Shown: positions 17,340-26,575, counted from the first letter of the stretch. The stretch: DNA of 64,000 nt from Sinorhizobium sp. 8-89 (GCF_030124325.1 NZ_JASKLR010000012.1:105387-169386), one strand, 5' to 3'. The notes: a model not told the origin generated them from the sequence alone. Translations and numbers: made by a program.

Positions 17340-18089
17340 ATGGTAACCGATGTCTTCGTCGAACTGATAGGCAAGGAACTCGCCGATGCGGCGCCCGGGT
17401 CGCCGCTGTACAAGCGATTGAAGGCGGCGATCGAGGCCGCGATCCGCTCCAATGCCTTGAAGGCCGGTGCAGTCCTGCCGGGCGAACGCGTCATTGCAGA
17501 CGCATTTTCCCTGTCCCGCGTGACCGTGCGAAAAGCGCTCGCGCTGCTTGAGGAGGAGGGGCTCCTCAATCGCCGCCATGGCTTCCGGACAGAAGTCGGA
17601 TCGCGTGTCGAAAAATCGCTGTCGACGCTGACGAGCTTTTCCGAGGACATACGCGCACGCGGGCTGACGCCCGGATGCATATGGCTTTCCAGGCAGATAA
17701 GCCGACCCTCGCCGGCCGAGATGATGGCATTGGGGGTCGCGGGCAACGCCAGTGTCGTTCGCATGAAACGGGTCAGAACCGCCGATTCCGTGCCGATCGC
17801 GGTCGAGATTTCCGCAGTGCCGGTTCGCTTCCTGCCGTCGCCGGATCTGGTCGGCGATTCCCTCTACGAGGCATTGGAGGCGCGGGGTTTTCTGCCTCAA
17901 CGCGCGATCCAGAGAATGCGCTCGCGAGCAGCAAGCGAGGAGGACGCGCAGCACCTCAATTGCGGCCCCGGCGCTCCGTTGTTGATGACCGAGCGACGCT
18001 GCTTTCTCGCGGACGGACAAATCGTCGAATATTGCGAGACGCGCTACAAAGGCGACGTCTATGATTTCGTGTTCGAACTGCAGCGGTAA
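17340..18089 (+). CDS. GntR/HutC-family transcriptional regulator
   Basis: A 249-residue regulator with an N-terminal winged HTH (PLYKRLKAAIEAAI, LPGERVIADAFSLSRVTVRKALALLEEEG) and a C-terminal UTRA effector domain ending TRYKGDVYDFVFELQ, which often binds phosphorylated sugars. ATG 17340 follows GGAGCGG. It is transcribed in the same direction as nanEK and the ABC importer. Operator-like sites flank it on both sides. GlcNAc-6-P or ManNAc-6-P is a reasonable inducer guess. Confidence 0.9.
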   Translation: MVTDVFVELIGKELADAAPGSPLYKRLKAAIEAAIRSNALKAGAVLPGERVIADAFSLSRVTVRKALALLEEEGLLNRRHGFRTEVGSRVEKSLSTLTSFSEDIRARGLTPGCIWLSRQISRPSPAEMMALGVAGNASVVRMKRVRTADSVPIAVEISAVPVRFLPSPDLVGDSLYEALEARGFLPQRAIQRMRSRAASEEDAQHLNCGPGAPLLMTERRCFLADGQIVEYCETRYKGDVYDFVFELQR

Positions 18090-18121
18090 TACCAGTCACA
18101 AACTGGTTGTAATCTGGTATT
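18088..18121. promoter_or_regulatory. Operator-like repeats in front of nanEK
   Basis: AATACCAG (18088-18095) and CTGGTATT (18114-18121) are perfect inverted 8-mers. A further CTGGT at 18103-18107 gives ACCAG-N7-CTGGT inside. The site begins at the GntR stop codon and ends 37 bases before the nanEK start, so it should control nanEK separately from the regulator. Confidence 0.6.
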
Positions 18122-18157
18122 TTCCATCTATCGTGATGCCGAAACGGAGTGTCACGA

Positions 18158-19684
18158 TTGCAGCGCGAAGACGTAAGAAGCGGCCTGATCGTCTCTTGCC
18201 AGCCGGTTCCGGCAGGGCCGATGGACAATGCCGAATTCGTGACAGGGTTCGCCAAAGCGGCGCTCGATGCGGGCGCTTGCGCGCTGCGGATTGAATCCGC
18301 GGCCTACGTCCGGGCCGTGCGTTCCGCAGTCGCAGCTCCGATCATCGGTATCGTCAAACGCGACCTTGCCGACAGTCCGGTACGCATCACGCCCTATATC
18401 TCCGACGCCGAGGCACTCGCGGACGCCGGCGCGGACGTCGTTGCCTTCGATGCGACCGACCGAGTGCGCCCGGCCGGGATCAAAGAACTGGTCCGGGCCG
18501 TGAAGGCTAAGGGCAAGTTGACCATGGCCGATTGCTCCTCTCTGGACGATGCCGAGCATGCGCTTGCTGCCGGTGTCGACTTCGTCGGCACAACGCTTTC
18601 CGGATATGTGGGTGGTCCCGAACCGGTCGACCCGGACATAGAGCTCATTGCGGCCATGCGGAAGCTCACACCCTACGTCATCGCAGAGGGACGCATCCGC
18701 TCGCCGGTACAGGCGGCCGCCGCCGTCAAAGCTGGCGCCTATGCCGTCGTCGTAGGTTCGGCCATTACCCGCACGGAGCACGTAACTTCGTGGTTCCACG
18801 AGACTTTGGCAAAAGCTTATGCCAAGGCGGAGGGGAGGGCGGCGGAAACCGTGCTTGCGGTCGACATAGGCGGCACCAAGACAATGGCGGCACTGGTCAA
18901 CGGCGGCGCGATTGTCGACGAGCTTCTCATCCCTACCGCCCGCGAGGCGGGGCCCGATGCTTGGCTCGAAGCCATCGCCGAGAGTACGGCCCAATGGCGC
19001 GACCGCTACGCCCGCACCGGCTTTGCGGTGACCGGTCTCGTTCAGGACGGGCATTGGTCGGCGCTCAATCCTGCGACGCTCGGCATTCCCGATGGCTATC
19101 CGCTGGTCGACCGGGCAACACGCCTCTTCGGCAAGCCGGTTTTCGCCATGAACGATGCGCAGGCCGCGGCGTGGGGGGAACATAAGTTCGGTGCCGGGAC
19201 CGGCGGAAACCTTGTCTTTCTGACCATCTCGACCGGAATTGGAGGCGGAATCGTCATCAGCGGACGACCGCTTTCGGGATTGGCAGGTCATTTCGGTCTC
19301 ATTCGCGGCCCCTCGCAGGGGCGGTCGCCGCTTGAGGACGAGACGTCCGGCCGTTGGATTGCCGCCGAGGCACTGAAGGCCGGGCATGAAGTGGAGGCCG
19401 CCAAGGTATTCAAAAGAGCGAAGCAGGGCGAGCCGTGGGCGCGAGCGATCGTTTCGCAATCGGCACTGCGTGCGGCAACCCTCTGCCGCGATATCCAGCT
19501 GATGCTTGATCCGGACCAGATCGTCATCGGCGGCGGCATCGGTCTTGCCGCCGGCTACATCGATGAGATGCGCGATCACCTGAAAGACATTGCGCCGCGT
19601 CTCGCTCCGTGTCTCCTGGCGGCCAAGCTCGGCAGCCGCGCGGGCATTATCGGCGTCGCCGATCTCGCGGGAGAGGGCGGGTAG
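18158..19684 (+). CDS. nanEK: Fused N-acetylmannosamine-6-P epimerase / N-acetylmannosamine kinase
   Basis: A 508-residue bifunctional cytosolic enzyme. Residues 1-225 are a NanE TIM barrel (SGLIVSCQPVPAGPMD, GIVKRDL, ADCSSLDDA, GGPEPVDPD, AEGRIRSP) converting ManNAc-6-P to GlcNAc-6-P. From about 230 a ROK kinase follows (VLAVDIGGTKTMAAL, NDAQAAAWGEH, STGIGGGIVISG). The usual ROK zinc motif CxCGxxGCxE is absent after GHFGL, as in some zinc-free ManNAc kinases. The TTG at 18158 was chosen because GGAG lies 8 bases upstream; a GTG at 18149 overlaps that site. The importer genes follow. Confidence 0.9.
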   Translation: MQREDVRSGLIVSCQPVPAGPMDNAEFVTGFAKAALDAGACALRIESAAYVRAVRSAVAAPIIGIVKRDLADSPVRITPYISDAEALADAGADVVAFDATDRVRPAGIKELVRAVKAKGKLTMADCSSLDDAEHALAAGVDFVGTTLSGYVGGPEPVDPDIELIAAMRKLTPYVIAEGRIRSPVQAAAAVKAGAYAVVVGSAITRTEHVTSWFHETLAKAYAKAEGRAAETVLAVDIGGTKTMAALVNGGAIVDELLIPTAREAGPDAWLEAIAESTAQWRDRYARTGFAVTGLVQDGHWSALNPATLGIPDGYPLVDRATRLFGKPVFAMNDAQAAAWGEHKFGAGTGGNLVFLTISTGIGGGIVISGRPLSGLAGHFGLIRGPSQGRSPLEDETSGRWIAAEALKAGHEVEAAKVFKRAKQGEPWARAIVSQSALRAATLCRDIQLMLDPDQIVIGGGIGLAAGYIDEMRDHLKDIAPRLAPCLLAAKLGSRAGIIGVADLAGEGG

Positions 19685-19734
19685 CGACGCCTCGCATGCA
19701 TTCGAACTGTCAAAAGATAAGAAAGGGAACAACG

Positions 19735-21066
19735 ATGAAACTGAACAGGACGTCTTTTTCGGCTGTGGCCGTACTTCTCGCAAGCGTTGCCCTGCCGGGC
19801 ATGTCCCATGCAACGGTCACAGTTCTCGGTTGGCCGGGCGGTTCGGAGGAGACCGCCCTGCGCGCGACCGTCGAAGCCTATAACGGCCAGTCCGGCGTCA
19901 CCGACGCCGACAAGGTCGAACTGCTCTTTTTCAACCGAGACGGCTTCTTCGACAAGTTGCAGGCGGACATGGCAGCCGGCTCGGATGCCTTCGATGTCAA
20001 TCTTGTCGCGACCTATTCGATCGGCCGTTATGCGCCCTACATGGAGCCCGTCGATCTCGGCGCCGATGCCGGCAAGGTATTCGGCGAGTCCGTGCTGAAG
20101 ACGATGCAGTTCGACGGCAAGCAATATGGCGTGCCGACCGACCTGTCTTTGCACTTCATGTACTACCGCAAGGACCTGGTGGATGCGCTCATGCAGGACG
20201 ATGCGGCCAAGAAGAAATATGCGGAAATCGCCAAGGAGCATCTCGGCAAGGACCTCCAGCCGAAGGATCCGGACAGCTGGACCTGGGACGATTGGGCGGC
20301 GACCACGCTCTATTTCAGCAAGCAAGTGAATTCCGAGAGCCCGGTCCGCTACGGTACAGTGCTGCAAATGAAGAACCTGCTTTTCAACATGATGGTCTTC
20401 CAGTCGCTGCCGCGTTCCTACGGTGCGGATTGGATGGACAAGGAGGGCAACGTCACTGTCGACTCCGACGCCTACAAGACCGGGCTGGAACTTTACAAGA
20501 AGCTCTATGATGCAGGCGCTTCACCGAAGGATTCGCTGAGCTACGAATATGCGGAGACGAACGCGGCTTATGGTTCCGGCCAGGCGGCGACCGCGCTGCA
20601 ATGGAATGCCGCAGCCGCTGATTTGACCAATGCGGAGAAGACGCCGGCGGTTGCTTCTGTCACCGGGATTGTCGCACCGCCTGCAGGTCCGGATGGCCGC
20701 GCCGACCACATCCATGGACTGGGCCTCGGCCTTAACAAGAACGCCAAGAACAAGGAAGGTGCCGTCAAGTTCCTGAAATGGCTGGCGACAGAGGATGCGG
20801 CACTGCTTTACGCCCGCAACGGCGGTTCGCCGGCGCTTGCCCCTGATGTGGTTGCCAAGGTTTCAAAGGAGCGGCCAGACCTCGTCAAGCTAGGCGAATT
20901 CGCCAGCAAATACGGCTACGTCATGAACGGCGCCACCTCGGCAAAGGCGCTTTCGGTCTACGAACTGCAGGCGAAGGAATTCACCGGTTATTGGGCCGGC
21001 CAGCAAAATCTCGAAGATGCGCTGGCGCACACCAAGGCCGGTATGCAGGATCTGTTGAAGAAGTAA
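19735..21066 (+). CDS. ABC sugar importer, extracytoplasmic binding protein
   Basis: A 443-residue family-1 (maltose-type) solute-binding protein with a signal peptide ending in MSHA. The mature part begins TVTVLGWPGGSEETAL, with GVPTDLSLHFMYYRKDL and WTWDDWAATTLYFS in the body. It starts 50 bases after nanEK, so it is in the same operon. ManNAc, sialic acid or a related amino sugar is the likely ligand by context; the sequence alone does not settle it. Confidence 0.88.
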   Translation: MKLNRTSFSAVAVLLASVALPGMSHATVTVLGWPGGSEETALRATVEAYNGQSGVTDADKVELLFFNRDGFFDKLQADMAAGSDAFDVNLVATYSIGRYAPYMEPVDLGADAGKVFGESVLKTMQFDGKQYGVPTDLSLHFMYYRKDLVDALMQDDAAKKKYAEIAKEHLGKDLQPKDPDSWTWDDWAATTLYFSKQVNSESPVRYGTVLQMKNLLFNMMVFQSLPRSYGADWMDKEGNVTVDSDAYKTGLELYKKLYDAGASPKDSLSYEYAETNAAYGSGQAATALQWNAAAADLTNAEKTPAVASVTGIVAPPAGPDGRADHIHGLGLGLNKNAKNKEGAVKFLKWLATEDAALLYARNGGSPALAPDVVAKVSKERPDLVKLGEFASKYGYVMNGATSAKALSVYELQAKEFTGYWAGQQNLEDALAHTKAGMQDLLKK

Positions 21067-21115
21067 TTCCCAGTCGGGCGCCGGGCGACAGCCTGGCGTC
21101 CGGCGCACTCGATGG

Positions 21116-21988
21116 ATGGAAATGGCTATCGTAAAACGCGCCGAAGGCAGGGCGTATCTCACGCCGCTCGTGGGCTTCCTGCTGTTTTTCCTGGGGTTTC
21201 CGGCGGCGGTCAACCTTGTCTATTCGATCTCGACCGTTTCCTTCGAAACATTGCGTAGCCCAACGCTCAGCGGGTTCGGCAACTATGCGGCGGTCCTCGC
21301 CGATCGCGAGTTCTGGGGCGCTGTCTCGTTCTCGATGCGCTTCGGCACTCTGACGGCTCTCGCGGAATGCCTGATCGGGCTTTTCCTGGCCGTCTTCCTC
21401 ACGCCGCTTCTGGCGAAGCGCTCTTATCTGATGGCGCCCCTGATGCTGCCGCTGATGGTCGCGCCGGCGATGATCGGCCTCATGTATCGGCTTGTTTTGC
21501 ACGAGTTCGCCGGCCCGGTGCCCTATTATCTGTTCGAATGGTTCGGTGATAGCCCGGCATTTCTCGACGTCGACAACGCCTTCCGCACGCTGCTCGTCGT
21601 CGAAATCCTGCAGTGGACGCCGTTCGCCTTCCTGCTCTTTTACATGGCCTACGCCGCGATACCGCTCGAGGTCCGCGAAGCCGCCTCGCTCGATGGTGCG
21701 TCGGCTCTGAAGGCGCTCTGGTGGATCGAGTTGCCGCTGATGCTGCCGACGCTGGTGATTGCCTTCTTCATCCGCTTCATCGACGGCTTTCGTGTCTTCG
21801 ACAACGTCTATGCGCTAACCGGCAGTGGGGCAGGCGGATCGGCGACCTCGCTCTCGATCTACATCTACCAGGCCTTCTTCAAGGGCGGCGCGATCGGCAA
21901 GGCCGTCGCGGCATCCGTCGTCCTTTTTCTGGCGTCGCTTGCGGTGCTTTATGGCCTCAACTGGATAACGGGTCGCAGGAGGCGCTGA
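21116..21988 (+). CDS. ABC sugar importer permease 1
   Basis: A 290-residue MalF-type inner-membrane permease with six predicted membrane segments. The EAA loop is EVREAASLDGASALKALWWIELPLMLPT near residue 180, which contacts the ATPase. It lies between the binding protein and the second permease. The start is ATG 21116, with another ATG two codons later. Confidence 0.88.
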   Translation: MEMAIVKRAEGRAYLTPLVGFLLFFLGFPAAVNLVYSISTVSFETLRSPTLSGFGNYAAVLADREFWGAVSFSMRFGTLTALAECLIGLFLAVFLTPLLAKRSYLMAPLMLPLMVAPAMIGLMYRLVLHEFAGPVPYYLFEWFGDSPAFLDVDNAFRTLLVVEILQWTPFAFLLFYMAYAAIPLEVREAASLDGASALKALWWIELPLMLPTLVIAFFIRFIDGFRVFDNVYALTGSGAGGSATSLSIYIYQAFFKGGAIGKAVAASVVLFLASLAVLYGLNWITGRRRR

Positions 21989-21991
21989 CCG

Positions 21992-22813
21992 ATGCTCAAT
22001 CTGCTGCGCTGGCTCGTTTTTTCGATCGCCGTGCTCGCGATGAACTTTCCTGTCATCGTGACAGTGATCACATCATTCAAGAGCGCGCGCGAACTGTCGT
22101 TCAACCCCGGGTTCTGGATCGGCGAACCGACGCTTGAAAACTACACGCGAGTGCTGGGCGAGACCGATCGGTTCAACATCTACGGCTATCTCTTCAACAG
22201 TACCGTTGCCTCGCTGATCGGGACGGGGCTGGCGATTGCGCTCGCCTTTCCGGCCGCCTATGCGATCGCCCGCAGCGAAGCTGGAAAGCGCACGCTGCTG
22301 CCGCTGATTATCAACCTGCGTGCCGTACCGCTCATCATTTTCGCGATCCCGCTCTATATGATGTACCAGTGGTTGGGGCTGCTCGATACGCAGCTCGGCC
22401 TCGGTCTGATCCTAACGATCGTCAACACGCCGCTGGCGCTCGTCATCCTCGTCAACGCGATTTCCGACGTGCCGGCGGAGCTGGACGAGGCGGCGAAGAT
22501 GGACGGCGCCAGTTCCCGGCAGGTCATGCTCATGATTATCCGTCCGGTGGTGCGTCCGGCCCTGGTCACAACGTTCATCTTCGGGTTCATCACGGCCTGG
22601 AACGAATTTCTCTTCGGCCTGATGTTGACGACGAACCGAGCGGTCCCGATGACGGTCGGAGCGTCGTTCTTCTTCGCCGCGAGCGGGGGCGGCGTGCAAT
22701 GGGGCACCGCCTCCGCCGTCATGGTGCTCGGCGCGTTGCCCCCCGCATTGCTGGGCCTGTTGATGTACCGGCAGATCTCGGCGTCTTTGACTGCCGGTGC
22801 CGTGAAGGGCTAG
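21992..22813 (+). CDS. ABC sugar importer permease 2
   Basis: A 273-residue MalG-type permease with EAA loop ELDEAAKMDGASSRQVMLMIIRPVVRP. It begins 3 bases after permease 1. No ATPase gene follows: the next gene is on the opposite strand. This importer must borrow a MalK/UgpC-type ATPase encoded elsewhere, as many rhizobial CUT1 systems are thought to do. Confidence 0.88.
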   Translation: MLNLLRWLVFSIAVLAMNFPVIVTVITSFKSARELSFNPGFWIGEPTLENYTRVLGETDRFNIYGYLFNSTVASLIGTGLAIALAFPAAYAIARSEAGKRTLLPLIINLRAVPLIIFAIPLYMMYQWLGLLDTQLGLGLILTIVNTPLALVILVNAISDVPAELDEAAKMDGASSRQVMLMIIRPVVRPALVTTFIFGFITAWNEFLFGLMLTTNRAVPMTVGASFFFAASGGGVQWGTASAVMVLGALPPALLGLLMYRQISASLTAGAVKG

Positions 22814-22843
22814 GCACGCGCTTGCGCGCGCCCACTCGACTGC

Positions 22844-23263
22844 TCAAACCGGATCGGCGCCGATTGCCTTCAGCGCTGCGCGGGCTACTTCGAAGTCCTG
22901 CTCGCCCGTGCCGGAGCCGACGCCTATGGCGGCGGCGAGTTTGCCCCCGAAGCGAATGGGCAGACCGCCCGGAAGATGGGTCACCCCGCCCTGCGATGCA
23001 ATTCCCGCCGCAACCCCAAACTCGACCGGCATCGCGCCAGTCGGCCCGTTGATCGAGGCCGCGGTGCGGGCCTTGGAACGGGCAGTATGCATGCTCAAAT
23101 ATTTGGCGCCGTCCATGCGGATGCTGGCGATCGTCTCGCCGCTCGCGTCGACGATGAAGACGCACTGCGGAACGCCGATGCTTTCCGCGTGACGCACCGC
23201 CGCCGCAAGGGCAGTCATTGCGCCTTCGTGGGCAAGGCTGATCGTCTCTTTGTAATTTGCCAT
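22844..23263 (-). CDS. GlcG/HbpS-family (DUF336) protein
   Basis: A 139-residue protein of the GlcG/HbpS family. It has EGAMTALAAAVRHAESIGVPQCVFIVDASG, HTARSKARTAASI and LPGGLPIRFGGKLAAAIGVGSGTGEQD. HbpS binds haem in Streptomyces; GlcG in the glycolate locus has no settled role. GGGAGAGA precedes the ATG. It converges on the end of the nan operon. Confidence 0.85.
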   Translation of the reverse strand: MANYKETISLAHEGAMTALAAAVRHAESIGVPQCVFIVDASGETIASIRMDGAKYLSMHTARSKARTAASINGPTGAMPVEFGVAAGIASQGGVTHLPGGLPIRFGGKLAAAIGVGSGTGEQDFEVARAALKAIGADPV

Positions 23264-23513
23264 CGTTCTCTCCCTGTTTTCGTCACGACACTACAACGGG
23301 GCGGGAAAGTGAGAATGCTCATGTTCGGCGAAGCACTTTCCCTGTCGGGGAACAAGTCGGAGTGCCATGTTGCGCCGGAAGGTTGAGGTCATCACGTCAT
23401 GGCGCTGTCGGCCGGGGCCGTCTGCAGCGCCGCACAACGAACCAGACAGGCGTCACCGTTGCGCGTTATGATGTTTTTGACCAGGATGGCAAACACGAAA
23501 AGGATAGGGACCG

Positions 23514-24029
23514 ATGACGCCGATGGAGCAGGATGCGCGACGGCTTGAAATGACCGTTCTGATGACGCCGGACATGGCCAATTTCAGTGGCAAGGTCCAC
23601 GGCGGTGCGCTGCTGAATCTGCTCGATCGCGTGGCCTTTTCCTGTGCTTCGCGCTTTTCCAAGCAATATGCGGTGACCTTGTCCGTCGACCAGGTGATCT
23701 TCAAGGAGCCGATCCAGGTGGGCGAACTGGTCACCTTCCGAGCATCGATCAACTTTGCCGGCCGGACCTCGATGGAGGTCGGCATTCGCGTGGAGGCGGA
23801 AGACATCCGTGCCGGTACCCGGCGGCATACGAACTCCTGCTACTTCACCATGGTCGCCGTCGATAGCGCAGGCCGCCCGGTGGAAGTACCGCAATGGCAT
23901 CCCGAGACGGCGACCGACCAGCGCCGGCATCGCGCGGCTGAGTTGCGCCGGACGCTGCGGCGCGAGTTCGCCAACCGTCTGGAGGCGGTGGCGCAAACCG
24001 GTCGCGACATGGAAGGGGCGCCAGGTTGA
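23514..24029 (+). CDS. Acyl-CoA thioesterase (hotdog fold)
   Basis: A 171-residue single-hotdog protein of the YciA/BACH type that hydrolyses acyl-CoA to free acid and CoA. It shows MTVLMTPDMANFSGKVHGGALLNLLDRVAFSCASRFS (catalytic region), VFKEP-like IFKEPIQVGELV, and SCYFTMVAVDSAGRPVEVP. The C-terminal 35 residues are charged. The start ATG 23514 follows AGGATAGGGA. It is divergent from the GlcG/HbpS gene. Confidence 0.9.
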   Translation: MTPMEQDARRLEMTVLMTPDMANFSGKVHGGALLNLLDRVAFSCASRFSKQYAVTLSVDQVIFKEPIQVGELVTFRASINFAGRTSMEVGIRVEAEDIRAGTRRHTNSCYFTMVAVDSAGRPVEVPQWHPETATDQRRHRAAELRRTLRREFANRLEAVAQTGRDMEGAPG

Positions 24030-24386
24030 GGCGGGGCACAGGGCTATTCTTGCGATGATCGGTCAATTCCGCCGTACGAGCGATCTCTGTCGTGAAGTGA
24101 TATTGGGCTCGCACGGACCGAGGCGCGAAGCTGACCTATGATGCGATCATCTGTGTGATCATCTGGTAGCGGGAAATAGTTCGACAGGCAGCGAGTGTAT
24201 GATGACAAAATCCCACGCGCGTGAAGAGGCGGGGCCACACGCGGGCCCCGACAAACAGCCCTGGAGACCAAAACACTTTCGTCCCGGCCGAACGGTCGGG
24301 CTGATCGAATAATCCGGCGACATCCGCTCTGCGGCAGGTCGAGCTGGCCGCTTCAACCATGAGCCGCAGAGCGTTGCCGGCTCGCT
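24030..24386. other. Intergenic stretch without a recognisable gene
   Basis: About 357 bases between the thioesterase and a small minus-strand gene. The only structure noted is the direct repeat GATCATCTG near 24143-24166. No open frame here looks coding. Confidence 0.5.
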
Positions 24387-24824
24387 TCAACCGACGAAGA
24401 TCGCGCGCAAACGCGCGAACAGGCCTGTCTGTTTTCCCGAGATCGCTGCACGGATGTGACGGGCTGCCGTGGCAGCACTCACCGTGGCACCGAAGTGGCA
24501 ATAGCAGATAACCCTGTGCAATTGCTCGTCGCTCAGTTCGAAGAACCGCTTTGCTTCGCCGTAAGTGTCATTTTCCATTCCGGCTGCGCGCAGGACAGGA
24601 TCCTTGAATGCGACCGAGATCGGCGAGTCGTCGCCGCGCATGGTCGCACGCACTCTGGCCGGCTGATACTCGGTCTCGTGCAGCGTCGAGAGGTGGCGAT
24701 GGGGGATTTGTTCCAGGAGTTCCGCCCAGCGTTCCAGGCGCTCAGCGCGCGTTGTCAGCCGGCGTGGGAAATCCTGTTTGACCTCGGCGACGATCTGCAG
24801 TTGGTCGAGTGCATGGTGCTTCAT
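24387..24824 (-). CDS. Conserved hypothetical protein (145 aa)
   Basis: A 145-residue soluble protein beginning MKHHALDQLQIVAEVKQDFP. The middle has RRLTTRAERLERWAELLEQIP and HLSTLHETEYQP, and the C-terminus is hydrophobic-basic (GLFARLRAIFVG). It is rich in Arg and Glu. I do not recognise the family. The ATG at 24824 is preferred over one four codons upstream because GGAGG sits at the right distance. Neighbours give no clue to function. Confidence 0.7.
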   Translation of the reverse strand: MKHHALDQLQIVAEVKQDFPRRLTTRAERLERWAELLEQIPHRHLSTLHETEYQPARVRATMRGDDSPISVAFKDPVLRAAGMENDTYGEAKRFFELSDEQLHRVICYCHFGATVSAATAARHIRAAISGKQTGLFARLRAIFVG

Positions 24825-25073
24825 TTTGGCCTCCATTCAGACGATAGTTGCTCCGCCCCAGTTCCGAATTTAGCCCGCTATAAAGGTGACTCTTACGGGT
24901 GCCGAAGTCCAATCACGATGTGCTCTGGGGAGCCGCTTTCACCAAAATGTGCAGCCTTCACAACGATGTGGCCGTGGTGCGAGACCGTTTTGCGCGTGTC
25001 CGGTGATATTGCCGAGCAGCTACAACCGCGCGCCGGTTGCGACCGGCGTGCGGGATTTGATCGCGGCGGCGTG

Positions 25074-25787
25074 CTACGCGCCGAACCCGCCGTCGATGGT
25101 GTGGAGCGCGCCGGTCGTGAACCCGGCTTCGGGACCGGCGAGATAGGCGGCCAAACCGGCGACTTCCTCCGGGCGGCCGTGGCGCTTGATCGCCATGAAG
25201 CTGTGCATGAATTCGCTCATCGGACCATCCTCCGGGTTCATGTCCGTGGACGTCGGGCCGGGCTGGATGACATTGACCGTTATGCCCTTGTCTCCGAAGT
25301 CGCGCGCGAGGCCGCGGGCCATGCCCTGCACCGCCGACTTTGTCAGCGCATAGGCGGCTCCGCCGGCAAAGGGCATGCGGTCGCCGTTGACCGAACCGAC
25401 GATGATGATGCGGCCCCCATCGGGCATCTGCCGCGCCGCCTCGACCGCCGCGTGATAAGGCGCGCGCACATTGACGTCGATCATACGGTCGACGGCATCC
25501 GCATCGACTTCAAGCGGATCGCCGAGGATGAGCGATCCAGCATTCACGACGAGCACGTCGAGCGCGCCTTGATCCCTGACGACTTTGGTGACCGCATCAC
25601 GGTTCGCGGCATCGGATTGAATTGCGGTCGAGCCCGTTTCCAAAGCGAGTGCCTTTGCTGCTTCGGTTGAGCCCGCATAGGTGAAAGCGACGGTCGCGCC
25701 TTCACCGGTAAAACGCCGGACAATGGCCGCGCCGATACCGCGACTACCACCTATGACGAAGATTTTCTTGCCGCTGAAATTTGCCAT
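25074..25787 (-). CDS. Short-chain dehydrogenase/reductase (SDR)
   Basis: A 237-residue classical SDR. It has the nucleotide motif VIGGSRGIGAAIVRRF, NAG at LVVNAGSL, the catalytic Ser (VGSVNG) and Tyr-x3-Lys (YALTKSAVQGMARGLARD), then VNVIQPGPTSTDMNP and GALHTIDGGFGA. NADP-dependent reduction of a carbonyl or acyl substrate is likely. ATG 25787 follows AAGGAG. It is divergently transcribed from a TetR gene with a palindrome between them. Confidence 0.92.
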   Translation of the reverse strand: MANFSGKKIFVIGGSRGIGAAIVRRFTGEGATVAFTYAGSTEAAKALALETGSTAIQSDAANRDAVTKVVRDQGALDVLVVNAGSLILGDPLEVDADAVDRMIDVNVRAPYHAAVEAARQMPDGGRIIIVGSVNGDRMPFAGGAAYALTKSAVQGMARGLARDFGDKGITVNVIQPGPTSTDMNPEDGPMSEFMHSFMAIKRHGRPEEVAGLAAYLAGPEAGFTTGALHTIDGGFGA

Positions 25788-25807
25788 GGTTCGCTCCTTG
25801 AGAAAAA

Positions 25808-25825
25808 ATGTAGTAAACGCTACAT
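25808..25825. promoter_or_regulatory. TetR-type operator between SDR and tetR
   Basis: ATGTAG-N6-CTACAT is a perfect inverted repeat midway between the divergent starts (25787 and 25860). The placement suits repression of both genes by the TetR protein. Confidence 0.6.
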
Positions 25826-25859
25826 AATGAGAATTCCAGGTTGGTGCAAGGATTTTGTA

Positions 25860-26456
25860 GTGACCAATACAAAAAAAGTGAACTCGCGCGGGCGGCCCCG
25901 TACTTTCGACGTCGACGAAGCAGTCGGCAAAGCGCAGGCGCTGTTCCATCAACGGGGATATGACGCCGTCAGCCTTGCCGATCTGACGGGAGCGTTGGCG
26001 ATCAATCCGCCGAGCTTCTATGCCGCATTTGGCAGCAAGGCCGATCTCTATGGGCGTGCGCTGGAGCGTTATGCGAAGACGGAGGGGCTGGACTTCGATC
26101 GTCTGCTCGCGCCGGAAAGGCCGCTGAACGAAGCGCTGGCGGCCCTGTTCGATGCTGCGGCCGTTGCCTACACGGCACATCCCGAGGCGACAGGTTGCCT
26201 GGTTATCGAAGGCGCGCGCGGCGGCACGGATGCGGTCGCTTGCGACAAGGCAAAGACGCTGTGGCGTCGGAGCCGGCAGGTGGTGCGCGATGCGATTGCT
26301 GACCGAGCGGCAGACCGCGCGGACGAGATCACGGACTATGTGATGGCGATCCTGGCGGGCCTCTCGGCAAGCGCCCGCGACGGTCTCGGTGCCGCCCGAC
26401 TGCGCGCAATCGGGCGCACGGCATCGCTGGCGTTCATGTCCGACAAGGCGCGATAA
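25860..26456 (+). CDS. TetR-family transcriptional regulator
   Basis: A 198-residue TetR regulator with an N-terminal HTH (FDVDEAVGKAQALFHQRGYDAVSLADLTGALAINPPSFYAAFGSKADLYGRAL) and a helical ligand domain. The GTG at 25860 has AAGGA seven bases upstream; an earlier in-frame ATG at 25827 directly abuts the palindrome and lacks a ribosome site. It likely represses itself and the divergent SDR. Confidence 0.88.
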   Translation: MTNTKKVNSRGRPRTFDVDEAVGKAQALFHQRGYDAVSLADLTGALAINPPSFYAAFGSKADLYGRALERYAKTEGLDFDRLLAPERPLNEALAALFDAAAVAYTAHPEATGCLVIEGARGGTDAVACDKAKTLWRRSRQVVRDAIADRAADRADEITDYVMAILAGLSASARDGLGAARLRAIGRTASLAFMSDKAR

Positions 26457-26575
26457 GTCTCGCGGCACTCAATCGTGCTCTGCCTGCGTCGCGGCGATGA
26501 AGGCTCGGCTACTCTGCCGTGCGACGGCCAGGCGACGTTGACAGACCGGTTCAGCTGTCCGATACAATGCGGGCA

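Noticed and set aside
18152..19813. 553-codon minus-strand open frame across nanEK
   Set aside because: Antisense to a clear NanE-NanK fusion; composition is Arg/Gly/Ala-rich with no domain.
24143..24166. GATCATCTG direct repeat as a CRISPR or regulatory array
   Set aside because: Only two short copies, no regular spacing and no cas genes.
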